From contig NZ_CP120733.1 of assembly GCF_029542625.1 (NCBI RefSeq), positions 558,001 to 622,000 on the forward strand: DNA of 64,000 bases, given 5' to 3'. Of this stretch, positions 9,031 through 16,728 are shown piece after piece. The notes beneath the pieces are model-generated. The model was not told where the DNA came from. It worked only from the letters and a program-made list of their open reading frames with translations, and ran no database searches. The translations under genes and the position numbers were made by a program. This DNA comes from Tepidibacter hydrothermalis (GTDB lineage: Bacteria; Bacillota; Clostridia; Peptostreptococcales; Peptostreptococcaceae). Every line of letters begins with the position of its first letter. Within the stretch, counting starts at the first letter, position 1.

Positions 9031-9618
9031 CTATTTATACATCATCATTAAAGTATTTTGTAAAGTTAGATCAGTTTCAAATCTTCCTCTTAATGTAGTT
9101 GTAACTGTTTGTGCATTAGTTTTCTTTATACCTCTAGTCGTCATACATCCATGTTCACCTTCAATTATAACTGCTACATCATTAGAGTCAGTTACCATCT
9201 GTATAATTTCAGCTATATCTGTTCCTATTCTTTCTTGGAGCTGTAATCTACGTCCAACAATATCAGCGATTCTAGCAATTTTACTAAGGCCAATAACTTT
9301 GTCTTTTGGAATATATGCAACTGCTACTTTCATATTGTACATTAAAGCTAAATGGTGTTCGCAATGACTGAAAATTTCAATATTCTTCATAAAAACCATA
9401 TCTTTATTGTTTTCATTTATATTCAAATCATCTTTAAATGTTTTACCAAACATCTCAGCTATTTCTTGATTTGTATAAGCTTGTCCTTTAAATACCTCTT
9501 CGTACATCTTAGCAACTCGTTTAGGAGTATCTTTTATACCTTCTCTATCTGGATTTTCCCCTAAAGCTATTAAAATTCCTCGTATGTGTTTTTCAATTTC
9601 TTTTAAATTGATACCCAT
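9031..9618 (-). CDS. folE: GTP cyclohydrolase I
   Basis: A 195-residue FolE that converts GTP to 7,8-dihydroneopterin triphosphate, the shared first step of folate and queuosine synthesis. Seen: zinc-ligand motifs in [14 protein letters not shown] and [11 protein letters not shown], and the substrate region [11 protein letters not shown]. It sits 5 bp after queE and 24 bp before queC. The riboswitch context says this copy serves deazaguanine synthesis. In the Bacillus subtilis operon the fourth gene is queF; here folE takes that place and no queF is present in the window. Confidence 0.96.
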   Translation of the reverse strand: MGINLKEIEKHIRGILIALGENPDREGIKDTPKRVAKMYEEVFKGQAYTNQEIAEMFGKTFKDDLNINENNKDMVFMKNIEIFSHCEHHLALMYNMKVAVAYIPKDKVIGLSKIARIADIVGRRLQLQERIGTDIAEIIQMVTDSNDVAVIIEGEHGCMTTRGIKKTNAQTVTTTLRGRFETDLTLQNTLMMMYK

Positions 9619-9623
9619 TGGAT

Positions 9624-10289
9624 TTATACACCTCTTTCATTAGGATCCCATATTATTTTGTGAAGTTGTGCCTGTAAAGTAACTCCATTCATATTGTGTT
9701 TTTGCATAAAGTCAACAATATCAGCCATATTGATATCACCGAATATTGGACTTATATATACGTTAGTTTTACTTACTAAATTATGTTGATCGATTATATA
9801 CTTCGCTTTTTCTAAATCGTTGGTACTACCTGAGACAAATTTAACTGTATCATTTTTAGTTAAATATTTAAAATTATCAATTAACATTTTTTGTTCCATA
9901 TTACTTGAAGGTAGTTTATAATCCATTGTAAACTTAGGTGGATTTTTTATATTTATAAATTCCTTTAAAGATACACTACCATTAGTTTCTATTTCAACTG
10001 AAAGATTATCATCTTTTGATAGTATATTTAATAATTCTATAAGACCGTTTTGAAGTAAAGGCTCACCACCTGTTAATGTAACGTTCTTAACCTTAGTAGC
10101 TTTTATATATTGATATATTTCTTGTTCACTCATCAATTCGTACTTTACATTTTCTTCGTTAGCCCACTGAGTATCACAGTAACTACAGTCTAAATTGCAT
10201 CCTGCAAATCTTATAAATACGGCTAGTTGACCAGATAAACGACCCTCTCCATTTATACTTACAAACTTTTCAACTACTTTAAAATCCAT
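9624..10289 (-). CDS. queE: 7-carboxy-7-deazaguanine synthase, radical SAM
   Basis: A 221-residue QueE that rearranges 6-carboxytetrahydropterin to 7-carboxy-7-deazaguanine. Seen: the N-terminal [23 protein letters not shown], and the radical-SAM cluster motif at Cys31, Cys35 and Cys38 (CNLDCSYC), followed by the SAM-binding [10 protein letters not shown]. The TMDYKLPSS stretch is typical of the family. It overlaps or abuts queD (1 bp gap) and precedes folE by 5 bp, so all are one message. Confidence 0.96.
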   Translation of the reverse strand: MDFKVVEKFVSINGEGRLSGQLAVFIRFAGCNLDCSYCDTQWANEENVKYELMSEQEIYQYIKATKVKNVTLTGGEPLLQNGLIELLNILSKDDNLSVEIETNGSVSLKEFINIKNPPKFTMDYKLPSSNMEQKMLIDNFKYLTKNDTVKFVSGSTNDLEKAKYIIDQHNLVSKTNVYISPIFGDINMADIVDFMQKHNMNGVTLQAQLHKIIWDPNERGV

Positions 10290-10290
10290 G

Positions 10291-10722
10291 CTATTTCACC
10301 TCGCATTCTTCATAGGTAGAACTATTAGTAGGAGTTTCATAAACAGTAGCTCTTTTTACGTTGTATCCTTTTTCCTTCATATAGTTAAAGAAAAAGAATG
10401 AGAAGTTTTCTGCTGTTGGTCTAAATTTAACTTCTAGTATTCTAAATCCATCTTGTGATAGACACTGTAAAGTTTCTTTTCTCATAGTATTTTCTTGTAT
10501 TATTAAGGCATGATCATAGTAATCTACTATTTCTCTAACATCTTTTTTTAAATCTCCAAAATCTATTACCATACCATCTAACTGTCCACCGTTAATTAAC
10601 GATTCTGACTGTACTTCTATTTCAACTCTCCATCTATGACCGTGAATATTGCTACATTTTCCTTTATAGTTTGCAAGAAAATGAGCGCTATCAAAACTGT
10701 GTTCTGCTTTTAATATATACAT
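10291..10722 (-). CDS. queD: 6-carboxy-5,6,7,8-tetrahydropterin synthase
   Basis: A 143-residue QueD that converts dihydroneopterin triphosphate to 6-carboxytetrahydropterin. Seen: zinc ligands His14, His27 and His29 and the catalytic Cys23 in CSNIHGH, VIDFGDLK, YDHALI and the C-terminal VYETPTNS. The start is the ATG at 10722: AGGAGG sits 7 bases upstream, whereas a longer frame reaching 10809 would run through the upstream activase gene. That ribosome site lies in the last codons of the activase. Confidence 0.95.
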   Translation of the reverse strand: MYILKAEHSFDSAHFLANYKGKCSNIHGHRWRVEIEVQSESLINGGQLDGMVIDFGDLKKDVREIVDYYDHALIIQENTMRKETLQCLSQDGFRILEVKFRPTAENFSFFFFNYMKEKGYNVKRATVYETPTNSSTYEECEVK

Positions 10723-10726
10723 TTTG

Positions 10727-11488
10727 TTACCTCCTAAATTTACTTCCATAATAACAGCATCCGATTGCTCCATTAAATTGAGGGTCTTTAACTGATATAA
10801 TTTCATCATAATCTTTCTTTAAATATTCTTTTATAGCAACGTTATTAGCAACTCCACCAGTTAAAACCAATTTTCTTCCCTTAAATTTTGTTAAAAGGGG
10901 GTTTAACCTTTTATATAAGGAATAATTAACTCCTGCACATAAACTTTCTATGCTAACGCCCTCAGCTATTTTTCCTATTAACTCAGATTCAGAAAAAACT
11001 GCACATGTTGAATTTAGCTCTACTGGATTTTCATATTCTTTACTCATATCATCAATAGATATTTCAAGTACGTTTGCCATGTTTTCTAAATATCTACCAC
11101 ATGAAGCAGCACATTTTTCATTAAGCTCTAAATCTGTTGTAATTCCTTTTTCAACTTTAACTACTTTGACATCTTGACCACCTATATCTAGAAGTATAAA
11201 ATCTTTTAACCCTGTCTGATAGAATCCACCATAAACATGGGCTTTTATTTCATTTATAGGGGTGAATTTATTTAAATCAGTATTGTTTCTACCATATCCT
11301 GTAGATACAGCTATATCAATATCATTTATATCTAATTTATTTAAATCTACTGTAACTTTACCATCATAACTACAATAGTCTCTATAAAAAGACATTGTAC
11401 TAATTTTTTGTTTTTTTATTATTTTATTGTCTTCCATTACTGCAATTTTAACTTCTCGACTTCCAAGATCTATACCTAAAATTCTCAT
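10727..11488 (-). CDS. BadF/BcrA/HgdC-type ATPase activating a dehydratase-like Fe-S protein
   Basis: A 253-residue ASKHA-fold ATPase. Known of the family: a homodimer holding one [4Fe-4S] cluster between subunits; ATP hydrolysis drives a low-potential electron into a partner of the 2-hydroxyacyl-CoA dehydratase, benzoyl-CoA reductase or double-cubane type. Seen: phosphate loops GIDLGSREVK and LLDIGGQDVK, cluster cysteines Cys126 (NEKCAASCGRYLE) and Cys162 (NSTCAVFSESEL), and LVLTGGVANN. Cys130 replaces the usual Gly of the CAAGTGR motif. It lies between the partner gene and queD in the preQ1 operon, with 4 bp to queD, so a role linked to deazaguanine metabolism is inferred. Confidence 0.9.
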   Translation of the reverse strand: MRILGIDLGSREVKIAVMEDNKIIKKQKISTMSFYRDYCSYDGKVTVDLNKLDINDIDIAVSTGYGRNNTDLNKFTPINEIKAHVYGGFYQTGLKDFILLDIGGQDVKVVKVEKGITTDLELNEKCAASCGRYLENMANVLEISIDDMSKEYENPVELNSTCAVFSESELIGKIAEGVSIESLCAGVNYSLYKRLNPLLTKFKGRKLVLTGGVANNVAIKEYLKKDYDEIISVKDPQFNGAIGCCYYGSKFRR

Positions 11489-12486
11489 TTACTTTTCCTC
11501 CTTTAAATCTAATAACATATCAAGAAAAGCTTCAATTCTAAGTTTTGTTCTAGCGTCAAGAGTATTTAATTTATCGCCTTCTATATTAAGAATAGGAATA
11601 TCTAGCTTTTGTTTTAAGACAATATCTTCAACTGCTCTATAACAAAAAGCTTGTGTGTAGTGAATTATTCCATCTAATTTTCTTTCACTAATTTGATTTT
11701 TTAACTCTATAATTCTAAACTCAGTATCATATGGATATGTGTAGTCATAGTACTGTTCATATATATTTGTAGCTTTATTGCTCTTGGAAAAGCAAATTCT
11801 CTTTGAACTTCGTTATATACAAAAGATGCATTAAAGTTTTCAACAAATTCATATATATCACCAGTCATAGGAGGAACACCAAGGTATCCTAATCTAAGTT
11901 TTTTATTTATAGGTTTTCTTTTTTCTATGTTGAGAATAGCATTTTTAAGTTCAGATTCGAAATTATCAACATTTCCATTTAAATCACTTAAACTTACCTG
12001 ATAAAGGTGATTTTCAAAACCATTGGCTTTATTATTTACATATGTTAACTTGTCAATTTCTTTAGCTAAGTTTCTAACTTTATTTAATCTAATTCTTATT
12101 TTTTCAACTTCTTGGGCATTTACATTAAAAATATCCATAAACTTGTTTAATTCTTTTTTTACATCTTCTTTTTTATGGCTGTGTGGAAATGAAAAAGGGT
12201 AGACTTTAATTCCCTTTAACTCTAATACCTCTATAAGTGCTTTTGTATTAGAACAATCTCCTTCCATAACTCCAATTATTTCTTTTATATCATTCTCTAT
12301 ACAAGCTCCATAAATCCCTTTTATCCAGGCACACATGCTTTTAGGAAAACCATCTCTTTCTGCTATATCAATATAATTTGAATAGTCTTTAGAAGTTATA
12401 AAGAGATTATTCAAATCTATAGGGGTATATCCAGCTGCTATAAGAACTTCTACAGGAACTGTAGTTGTTAAACCTATTTTTTTCAC
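11489..12486 (-). pseudogene. 2-hydroxyacyl-CoA dehydratase-like (HgdB/double-cubane) protein, frameshifted
   Basis: First gene of the preQ1 operon. From a GTG at 12486 (AAGGAGG 8-10 bases upstream) the frame encodes VKKIGLTTTVPVEVLIAAGYTP, typical of the single-subunit HgdB-like family, with Cys52, Cys62 and Cys78 (GDCSNT). It leaves frame near 11774-11776, where a run of three A on the coding strand should be four. One added base gives PRAIKATNIYEQYYDYTYPYD, then HYTQAFCYRAVED with the last cluster cysteine, and a stop at 11489. The repaired length is exactly 333 codons. As given, the product is cut at 11707. It may be a sequencing slip, a real loss or programmed slippage. The stop abuts the activase ATG. 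Confidence 0.85.
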
Positions 12487-12520
12487 TATATTAAGCCTCC
12501 TTAAATTTAAAAAAGGACAC

Positions 12521-12543
12521 AAAAAAAGGGCATAGCTGCCCCA
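12521..12543 (-). terminator. Riboswitch-controlled terminator of the preQ1 operon leader
   Basis: On the minus strand GGGCAGCTATGCCC forms a short GC hairpin followed by seven T, 35 bases before the first gene. It lies just downstream of the preQ1 aptamer and is its probable expression platform. Confidence 0.75.
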
Positions 12544-12575
12544 TAAACAAAAAAACTACCCTTTAAGGTAATTGG

Positions 12576-12614
12576 TCCTAGTTTTGTTTATAGACAGGAT
12601 GGTTACGAACTGTC
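12576..12614 (-). promoter_or_regulatory. preQ1-I riboswitch aptamer
   Basis: On the minus strand GACAG-TTCGTAACCATC-CTGTC forms the single stem-loop of class I preQ1 aptamers, followed by the A-rich tail TATAAACAAAACTAGGA that folds back into the loop. The layout and the C-rich loop match the Thermoanaerobacter and Bacillus examples closely. With preQ1 bound, the downstream terminator should form and shut the queuosine operon. A possible -35 (TTGCAT) lies near 12650, but I could not place a clear -10. Confidence 0.88.
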
Positions 12615-12764
12615 TTAATTTATTCATATAGACTATAATAACATTTTTAATGCAAATTTGAAAGTATATAATTAAAGTAAAAAATGGATAAGTAAGTATG
12701 GTCTAACAATAAAAAATTTGTATAAGAAATCGATAATGTATTAAAAATAAAAATATGTTATTAT

Positions 12765-12924
12765 AAAGTGAAACTTAATTCAGATGGAGTTCTTACTCCT
12801 GCTGAATTTTTAGTTGCGTAAGTGCTCTTTGGGTAAACTAATCCAGAAGCTGCTAAGTTCTTATCTCTAGCCCTAAGAGGATGGAGTTTTAGAATTTTAA
12901 GCTTTTGGATAAAATAAAACTTAA
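12765..12924 (+). repeat. Family A structured repeat, copy 2
   Basis: Full-length copy: AAAGTGAAACTTAAT, a hairpin TTCAGATGGAG/CTGCTGAA followed by TTTTT, a linker GTTGCGTAAGTGCTCTTTGGG, then a long stem-loop between ATCCAGAAGCTGCTAAGTTCT and AGAATTTTAAGCTTTTGGAT. It ends with AAAATAAAACTTAAT, an echo of the start. It occupies the gap between the divergent preQ1 leader and marR. The rest of this 480-bp gap (12615-12764) shows nothing I can name. Confidence 0.85.
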
Positions 12925-12964
12925 TGTCAGAAACTAAAGATAGATATTATTAGGAGGAAGTTGT

Positions 12965-13396
12965 ATGTTTAAGCTTGATGACTGTGTTGGATTTATAACA
13001 AATAAAGTTTCTAAAAAAATTTCAGATGTTTTTAATGAAAAGTTAAGTAGTTATGAAGTTACTAGGGTTCAGTGGATTGCTTTATATTTTTTAGGCAGAT
13101 ATGAATATATTAATCAAAGTGAGTTAGCTGAAAAGATGGATATAAAAAAATCTACAATGGTAAGATTGATTGATAGAATGGAAAAGGAAGGATATGTACG
13201 ACGTGAAAAAGATATAAAGGACAGAAGGATTACCTATATATGCTTGACTGAATTAGGTAAGAATCGTAGAAAAGAATTACTACCTTTTGGTGAAGAATTT
13301 AGTGATTTAATTGTCAGAGATATTTCTGATGAGGATATGGAAGTATTTAAAAAAGTACTCAATAAATTGGTTGAAAATGCACAACTTAGTGAATAA
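12965..13396 (+). CDS. MarR-family transcriptional regulator
   Basis: A 143-residue MarR protein: dimer helices at both ends and a winged helix in the middle (NQSELAEKMDIKKSTMVRLIDRMEKEGYVRREKDIKDRRITYICLTELG). AGGAGG lies 7 bases before the ATG. Such proteins usually repress neighbouring genes and are released by oxidation or small phenolic ligands. The adjacent AhpD-like gene has its own promoter with an inverted repeat just downstream of the -10, a plausible target. There are few cysteines, so a thiol switch is not obvious. Confidence 0.9.
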   Translation: MFKLDDCVGFITNKVSKKISDVFNEKLSSYEVTRVQWIALYFLGRYEYINQSELAEKMDIKKSTMVRLIDRMEKEGYVRREKDIKDRRITYICLTELGKNRRKELLPFGEEFSDLIVRDISDEDMEVFKKVLNKLVENAQLSE

Positions 13397-13441
13397 GTAT
13401 AGTATATAATATAAAAGTTTGTAAAATTGTGGATAAAAGTA

Positions 13442-13470
13442 TTGATTTATTAAATACATGATGTTATAAT
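13442..13470 (+). promoter_or_regulatory. Sigma-A promoter of the AhpD-like/lpd/lplA unit
   Basis: TTGATT and TATAAT with 17-base spacing, about 80 bp before the AhpD-like gene. Confidence 0.7.
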
Positions 13471-13483
13471 TTAAACAATAACA

Positions 13484-13512
13484 GTTGCTAAGCTAATGGT
13501 TAGCACTACAAC
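13484..13512 (+). promoter_or_regulatory. Candidate MarR operator
   Basis: An interrupted inverted repeat, TTGCTAA and TTAGCA followed by CTACAAC, lies roughly 10 to 40 bases downstream of the -10 box. Its position would let a bound repressor block the promoter. The link to the adjacent MarR protein is inferred. Confidence 0.45.
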
Positions 13513-13547
13513 TATTACAAAAACAATAAAATATAGGGGGAATAAAA

Positions 13548-13901
13548 ATGAAAAAAAATCCAAGAGAATTATTAAATGCATTTATGGGAGGACTACAAGA
13601 TGTAGGTCAAACTAATGGAGAACAGGTAAACGCTTTCATGAACTTATTAGGAGCAGCTTATAAACCAGGAAAACTTGATACAAAAGCTAAAGAGTTAATA
13701 AGTGTAGCTATTGGAGTTTATAATCGTTGTGAATATTGCATAGTATTCCATGCATATAAAGCTTTAGAAGCAGGAGCAACTCGTGAAGAAATTATGGAAG
13801 CTGCAATGGTATCAGTAGCTTTTGGTGGAGGACCTGCTATGGCATATAGCGCAACATTATTAAAAGATTCAATAGATGAATTTGAAAAAGATTTCAAATA
13901 A
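13548..13901 (+). CDS. AhpD-like carboxymuconolactone decarboxylase family protein
   Basis: A 117-residue all-helical protein with the AhpD active-site pattern Cys61-x-x-Cys64-x-x-x-His68 (NRCEYCIVFHAYKALEAG) preceded by Glu49. Known of the family: AhpD uses this CxxC pair as a peroxidase or disulfide reductase, and in Mycobacterium it takes electrons from a lipoyl protein and dihydrolipoamide dehydrogenase. A lipoyl-bearing dehydrogenase and a lipoate ligase are the next two genes, so this member is more likely redox-active than a decarboxylase. A terminator follows, so only read-through or a second promoter joins it to lpd. Confidence 0.88.
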   Translation: MKKNPRELLNAFMGGLQDVGQTNGEQVNAFMNLLGAAYKPGKLDTKAKELISVAIGVYNRCEYCIVFHAYKALEAGATREEIMEAAMVSVAFGGGPAMAYSATLLKDSIDEFEKDFK

Positions 13902-13916
13902 TATTTAAGTAGTACA

Positions 13917-13950
13917 AAAAAGGCAGAAGATATTTCAACTGCCTTTTATT
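13917..13950 (+). terminator. Terminator after the AhpD-like gene
   Basis: AAAAGGCAG pairs with CTGCCTTTT, loop of 13, then ATTTAT. It lies 50 bp before the lpd start. Confidence 0.75.
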
Positions 13951-14000
13951 TATATGAGACATGTATTAGCATAAAGCGAATTCTAAAGGAGGTAGTACTA

Positions 14001-15704
14001 GTGATTGAAATAAAACTTGAACAATTATCTGGAGAGAGTAATAGTGGAAAAGTAGGAAAAATCGATGTGAAAATTGGTGATGAAATAAAAGATGGAGATG
14101 TACTGCTTCAAGTTGAATCTCAGAAAGGGAATGTTTCTGTAAAATCTAATGCTAATGGTGTTATTGAAGAAATTGTAATAGATGAAGGAGATACTGTTAA
14201 TATAGGAGATATTTTATTTAAAATAGATGGAGTAAAAACTGAAGAATGCTCTGATGCAACAGGTGGATTTAATTATTTTAATAATTTAATGAAACCTCAA
14301 AAAGAAGAAATAGAGGCAGATATAACTATAATAGGAGCAGGTCCAGGAGGATATGTTGCAGCAATTTATGCAGCAAAACAAGGTAAAAAAGTTATTATAA
14401 TTGAAAAAGAACATGTAGGAGGAACTTGCTTAAACCATGGTTGCATACCTACAAAAGCACTTGTACGTTCATCAGAAGTGTATAGAAATATGAAAGAGTC
14501 TGATAGCTTTGGTATTTTTGCTGAGAATATTTCTGTTAATATGGAAAAGGTTATCGAAAGAAAAAATGATATTAAAAATCAACTTAAAAAGGGTATAGAG
14601 TACTTATTAGAGAAGCATAATGTACAGAAGATTGATGGAAAAGGTGAAATTATAGATCAAAATACTGTATTTGTGAAAACAAATAGAACAGAAACAACTA
14701 TAAAAACTAAAGATATAATAATTGCTACTGGATCAGAACCATCAGTTGCTCCTATTAAAGGTATAGATTCTAAGCACGTATTAACAAGCAAGGAAGCTTT
14801 AGATATGACAGACTTACCAAATAAATTAGTAATAGTTGGTGGAGGAGTTATAGGAATGGAGTTTGCTTTTATTTATGCAAGCTTTGGAGTAGAAGTTTTT
14901 GTTGTTGAATATGCAGACGAAATATTAGCTTCTTTAGATGAAGATGTGTGTCATGAAATAAGTGAAATTGCAAAAGAAAATGGAATCAAACTATATACTA
15001 GCTCAAAGGTTGAATCAATTGATGAAACTGAAAGTGGTGAATGTATAGTTTCGTTTATTAAAGATGAGCAAAGTAAATATATTTCATGTGATAAAGTATT
15101 AGCTTCAGTTGGAAGACAACCATACTTTGAAGAATTAGGTATTGAAAAATTAGGGATTGAAATGAATGACAATAAAAAAGGTATCAAGGTCAATGAAAAA
15201 ATGCAGACAAATATATTAAATATTTATGCGATAGGTGATGTTACAAATATAATACAATTAGCACATGTTGCTTCCCACCAAGGTATTGTTGCTGTTGATA
15301 ATATCTTAGGAAAAAATAAAGCTATTGATTATTCAACGGTTCCAAGTGCTATTTTTACTGAACCTGAAATAGCGGTTGTAGGAATTACTGAAAAGATAGC
15401 AAATGAAAAAGGTATTGAAATAGAAATAGGCAAATTCCCTATGTCTGCTAATGGAAAAGCATTGACATTGGGAGATGCTAAAGGTTTTGTTAAAATAATA
15501 AAAGAAAAAGCAACAGGAAAAATAATAGGTAGTACTATAATAGGACCACATGCAACAGATTTACTAGCTTCTGTAACACTATGTATAAACAATAAACTTA
15601 CTACGAAGCAAATAACAGAAACTATATTTGCACATCCAACAACTGCAGAATCAATACATGAAGCAGCACTTAATGTAGAAGGGGGGGCTATACACTTTGC
15701 ATAA
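14001..15704 (+). CDS. lpdA: Dihydrolipoamide dehydrogenase with N-terminal lipoyl domain
   Basis: A 567-residue flavoprotein, about 100 residues longer than standard Lpd because of an N-terminal lipoyl domain (residues 1-78). The lipoyl lysine is probably Lys42 in VESQKGNVSV; the usual DKA context is altered to SQKGN. The flavoprotein part has the FAD motif IIGAGPGGYVAAIYAA, the redox disulfide in GGTCLNHGCIP, the NAD motif VIVGGGVIGMEFA, and the C-terminal HPTTAESIHEA catalytic dyad. GTG start with AAAGGAGG upstream. The stop overlaps lplA by 8 bp. No E1 or E2 genes are near, so it is not part of a 2-oxoacid complex here. Confidence 0.93.
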   Translation: MIEIKLEQLSGESNSGKVGKIDVKIGDEIKDGDVLLQVESQKGNVSVKSNANGVIEEIVIDEGDTVNIGDILFKIDGVKTEECSDATGGFNYFNNLMKPQKEEIEADITIIGAGPGGYVAAIYAAKQGKKVIIIEKEHVGGTCLNHGCIPTKALVRSSEVYRNMKESDSFGIFAENISVNMEKVIERKNDIKNQLKKGIEYLLEKHNVQKIDGKGEIIDQNTVFVKTNRTETTIKTKDIIIATGSEPSVAPIKGIDSKHVLTSKEALDMTDLPNKLVIVGGGVIGMEFAFIYASFGVEVFVVEYADEILASLDEDVCHEISEIAKENGIKLYTSSKVESIDETESGECIVSFIKDEQSKYISCDKVLASVGRQPYFEELGIEKLGIEMNDNKKGIKVNEKMQTNILNIYAIGDVTNIIQLAHVASHQGIVAVDNILGKNKAIDYSTVPSAIFTEPEIAVVGITEKIANEKGIEIEIGKFPMSANGKALTLGDAKGFVKIIKEKATGKIIGSTIIGPHATDLLASVTLCINNKLTTKQITETIFAHPTTAESIHEAALNVEGGAIHFA

Positions 15705-16692
15705 TAATATTTCAACTAGAATAATATGTTCAACATCATACAACCCGTGGCACAATCTAGCTGTTGAAGAATACCTTCTAGAAAAAGTTAAAGACAATGA
15801 AATAATATTATATTTATGGCAAAATGAAAATACTATTGTAATAGGAAGAAACCAAAATCCATGGAAAGAATGTATGTGTAAAGATTTTGAAGCAGATGGT
15901 GGAAAAATAGCTCGTAGATTATCTGGTGGAGGAGCTGTTTTTCATGATATTGGAAATTTAAACTTCACTTTTGTTATGGATAAAAAATTATATGATTTAG
16001 AAAAACAGTTAAGTGTAATTCTTAAAGCTGTTAATAATTTAGGTATTAATGCCGAGTTTTCAGGAAGAAATGATATATTAGTAGGAGAAAGAAAATTTTC
16101 GGGAAATGCATTTTATGAAAAAGCAAATTCATCATATCATCATGGAGCTATACTTGTCGATGCAAATATGGATAAATTAAGTAAATATTTAAAAGTATCA
16201 AAAGAAAAGATTGCTTCTAAAGGAATTGAATCAGTTCGTTCTAGAGTAGTAAATTTGAAAACTATTAACGATGATATAACAATCGAAAAATTAAAAGAGA
16301 GTCTTATAAGTAGTTTTCTTGAACTTTACAAAGGTGATTCAAATATAGAATATATAAAGGATAAACAAGATATACAAGATCTATATGAAAAATATTCTTC
16401 TTGGGAATGGAAATATGGGCAAACTCCTAAGTTTGATATAAACTTTGTAAAGAGATTTAAATGGGGAGAAATAGACCTGAATCTAAACCTAAAGAACGGT
16501 ATAATTGATTCTTTAGTTATTTACTCTGATGCAATGAATAGTGTCTTAATTAAGGATATAGAAAATGAATTATTAAAAATACCATTTAAGATGGATTCTA
16601 TTTGTAAAAAACTAAATAATATTAACTGTAAAACTGATGAAAAAGATATGATTTTTGAAATAGAAGAATGGTTAAAAAGTAAAATTGGATAA
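15697..16692 (+). CDS. lplA: Lipoate-protein ligase A
   Basis: A 331-residue LplA that activates lipoate with ATP and attaches it to a lysine of a lipoyl domain. Seen: NPWHNLAVEEYLL, WQNENTIVIGRNQNPWKECM, the lipoate loop ARRLSGGGAVFHDIGNLNF, and the catalytic-lysine region GERKFSGNAFYEK, plus a C-terminal accessory domain. The TTG start overlaps the lpd stop by 8 bp and is preceded by GGGGGGG. The overlap suggests its substrate is the lipoyl domain of the preceding protein. Confidence 0.92.
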   Translation: MHNNISTRIICSTSYNPWHNLAVEEYLLEKVKDNEIILYLWQNENTIVIGRNQNPWKECMCKDFEADGGKIARRLSGGGAVFHDIGNLNFTFVMDKKLYDLEKQLSVILKAVNNLGINAEFSGRNDILVGERKFSGNAFYEKANSSYHHGAILVDANMDKLSKYLKVSKEKIASKGIESVRSRVVNLKTINDDITIEKLKESLISSFLELYKGDSNIEYIKDKQDIQDLYEKYSSWEWKYGQTPKFDINFVKRFKWGEIDLNLNLKNGIIDSLVIYSDAMNSVLIKDIENELLKIPFKMDSICKKLNNINCKTDEKDMIFEIEEWLKSKIG

Positions 16693-16694
16693 GA

Positions 16695-16728
16695 TGAACC
16701 CCCCTAAAAAATTAGGGGGTTCTTTTTA
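16695..16728 (+). terminator. Terminator between lplA and the convergent chemoreceptor
   Basis: GAACCCCCCTAA pairs with TTAGGGGGTTC, 6-base loop, then TTTTTATT. It overlaps the 3' end of the chemoreceptor gene by a few bases. Confidence 0.88.

Noticed and set aside
12576-12614. T-box or THF riboswitch reading of the que leader
   Set aside because: No T-box sequence or specifier stem and no THF motifs; the stem-loop plus A-rich tail fits preQ1 class I.
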